33,603 nt of DNA from Coprococcus sp. Lineage in GTDB: Bacteria; Bacillota; Clostridia; Lachnospirales; Lachnospiraceae. The DNA is taken from NCBI GenBank assembly GCA_016297325.1, contig JAEDGW010000017.1:1-33603 (forward strand), read 5' to 3'. The translations under genes and the position numbers were made by a program. The notes under the pieces are model-generated. The model saw nothing but the letters and a program-made list of their open reading frames with translations, was not told the DNA's origin and searched no databases. Positions 33,076-33,603 of the stretch are shown piece after piece (the first letter of the stretch is position 1; each line of letters starts with the position of its first letter).

Positions 33076-33603
33076 TTACTTAACAACAACCGTACAGCGT
33101 GCATACTTTCCGCTTCCATCCTTTGCCTTACAGGTGATAACCACTCTTCCGGCCTTCTTTCCTACAACAACACCACTTGTTGTAACTGTTGCTATATTCT
33201 TGTTGGATGAAGTCCATGTAACTGCCTTATTGCTTGCATTTGTAGGTGTAATCGTTGCCCTGAGTGCAACTCTGCCGCCCTTCTTGATAACTGCTGCAGT
33301 CTTGTTCAGCTTGATTTTTGTAACTCTTATCACAGAAGTTATAGTGCATGTAGCTATGATGCCAGTGCCGTCAGCAGTCTTACATGTGATAACTGCTGTT
33401 CCTGCTCCAACAGCCTTAACCACGCCTGTTGCACTTACTGTTGCAACCTTCTTATTTGAAGAGGTCCATGTAACCTTCTTGTTGCTTGCTGTTGTAGGGC
33501 CTACTGTTGCCTTTAAGGTATAGCTTGTGCCCTTGACCATAGTCTTCTTTGTTACACTGAGCTTGAGTGATGTTGCCGGCTGTACAACTGTCACAGTACA
33601 TCT
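33076..33603 (-). CDS. C-terminal part of a surface protein with BIG2 (bacterial Ig-like) repeats, cut by the window edge
   Basis: The frame is open to the window edge, so the 5' end is missing and the GTG at 33594 is not a start. The visible 175 or so residues hold two consecutive BIG2 domains. Each has the pattern of a KLNKTAAVIKKGG-type opening strand, VTWTSSNKKVATVSATGVV or VTWTSSNKNIATVTTSGVV, and VITCK followed by GSGKYARCTV or GTGIIATCTI at the end. The edge residues RCTVTV are the end of another such domain. Proteins of this type are secreted or wall-associated adhesins or enzymes. The functional domain, if any, lies outside. Confidence 0.9.
   Translation of the reverse strand, partial: RCTVTVVQPATSLKLSVTKKTMVKGTSYTLKATVGPTTASNKKVTWTSSNKKVATVSATGVVKAVGAGTAVITCKTADGTGIIATCTITSVIRVTKIKLNKTAAVIKKGGRVALRATITPTNASNKAVTWTSSNKNIATVTTSGVVVGKKAGRVVITCKAKDGSGKYARCTVVVK

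Noticed and set aside
33076..33594. Complete small BIG2 protein starting at the GTG at 33594
   Set aside because: The frame stays open to the window edge, with residues that complete another BIG2 domain, and no ribosome binding site precedes the GTG.

Overview
All genes recognised in this window lie on the minus strand. The window looks like a chromosomal segment of a Gram-positive, low-to-moderate GC Firmicute, most likely a gut Lachnospiraceae (Coprococcus/Roseburia-like). The reasons are the comM-dprA-topA-codY and rpsB-tsf blocks, strong AGGAGG-type ribosome binding sites, a large secreted GH53 galactanase with C-terminal wall-binding-type repeats, BIG2 surface domains, and the absence of lipoprotein or outer-membrane features. 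The family assignment is inference; no rRNA or tRNA gene is visible.

Layout from left to right, which is downstream to upstream in transcription: (1) A purine permease of the NCS2/AzgA type (230-1687). (2) A secreted multidomain endo-beta-1,4-galactanase (1896-5012) with a 420-bp upstream region rich in repeated GTTGCGC-type half-sites. (3) An OmpR-type response regulator and sensor kinase pair (5433-7515), preceded by a decayed hybrid histidine kinase (7576-9560) with two independent lesions. (4) The translation genes rpsB-tsf (9793-11792). (5) Three envelope-type genes (11985-15005): a small membrane protein interrupted by an amber codon, an anchored low-complexity protein with an MltG-like LysM module, and a SwrB-like coiled-coil protein. 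They sit between codY and rpsB, where Bacillus carries its fla/che operon. (6) codY, then the topA-dprA-comM block (15034-20974). (7) An ABC-2 type exporter operon with a large extracytoplasmic partner protein (21112-25370). (8) Two G3E-family metallochaperone GTPases (25634-27789), one with a long His-rich tandem-repeat insert and the other fused to a TIGR03943/YcgQ-like domain. Their promoter carries a perfect inverted repeat at the start site. (9) An MscS channel, a GlgB-like GH13 protein that appears to have lost catalytic residues, a DUF1015 protein and a small P-loop protein (27940-32819), probably one transcription unit. (10) The 3' end of a surface protein with BIG2 domains (33076-33603, cut by the window edge).

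Functionally, much of the window is housekeeping: translation, topoisomerase I, DNA uptake/processing and GTP/branched-chain amino-acid sensing by CodY. It is interleaved with envelope, metal-homeostasis and plant-galactan functions typical of a gut commensal. Most transcription units end in clear intrinsic terminators, and several sigma-A type promoters can be placed by eye. The points most worth checking are the degenerate GlgB paralogue, the GTPase pair and its operator, the phased half-site array in front of the galactanase, the SwrB-like gene left between codY and rpsB, and the broken hybrid kinase.
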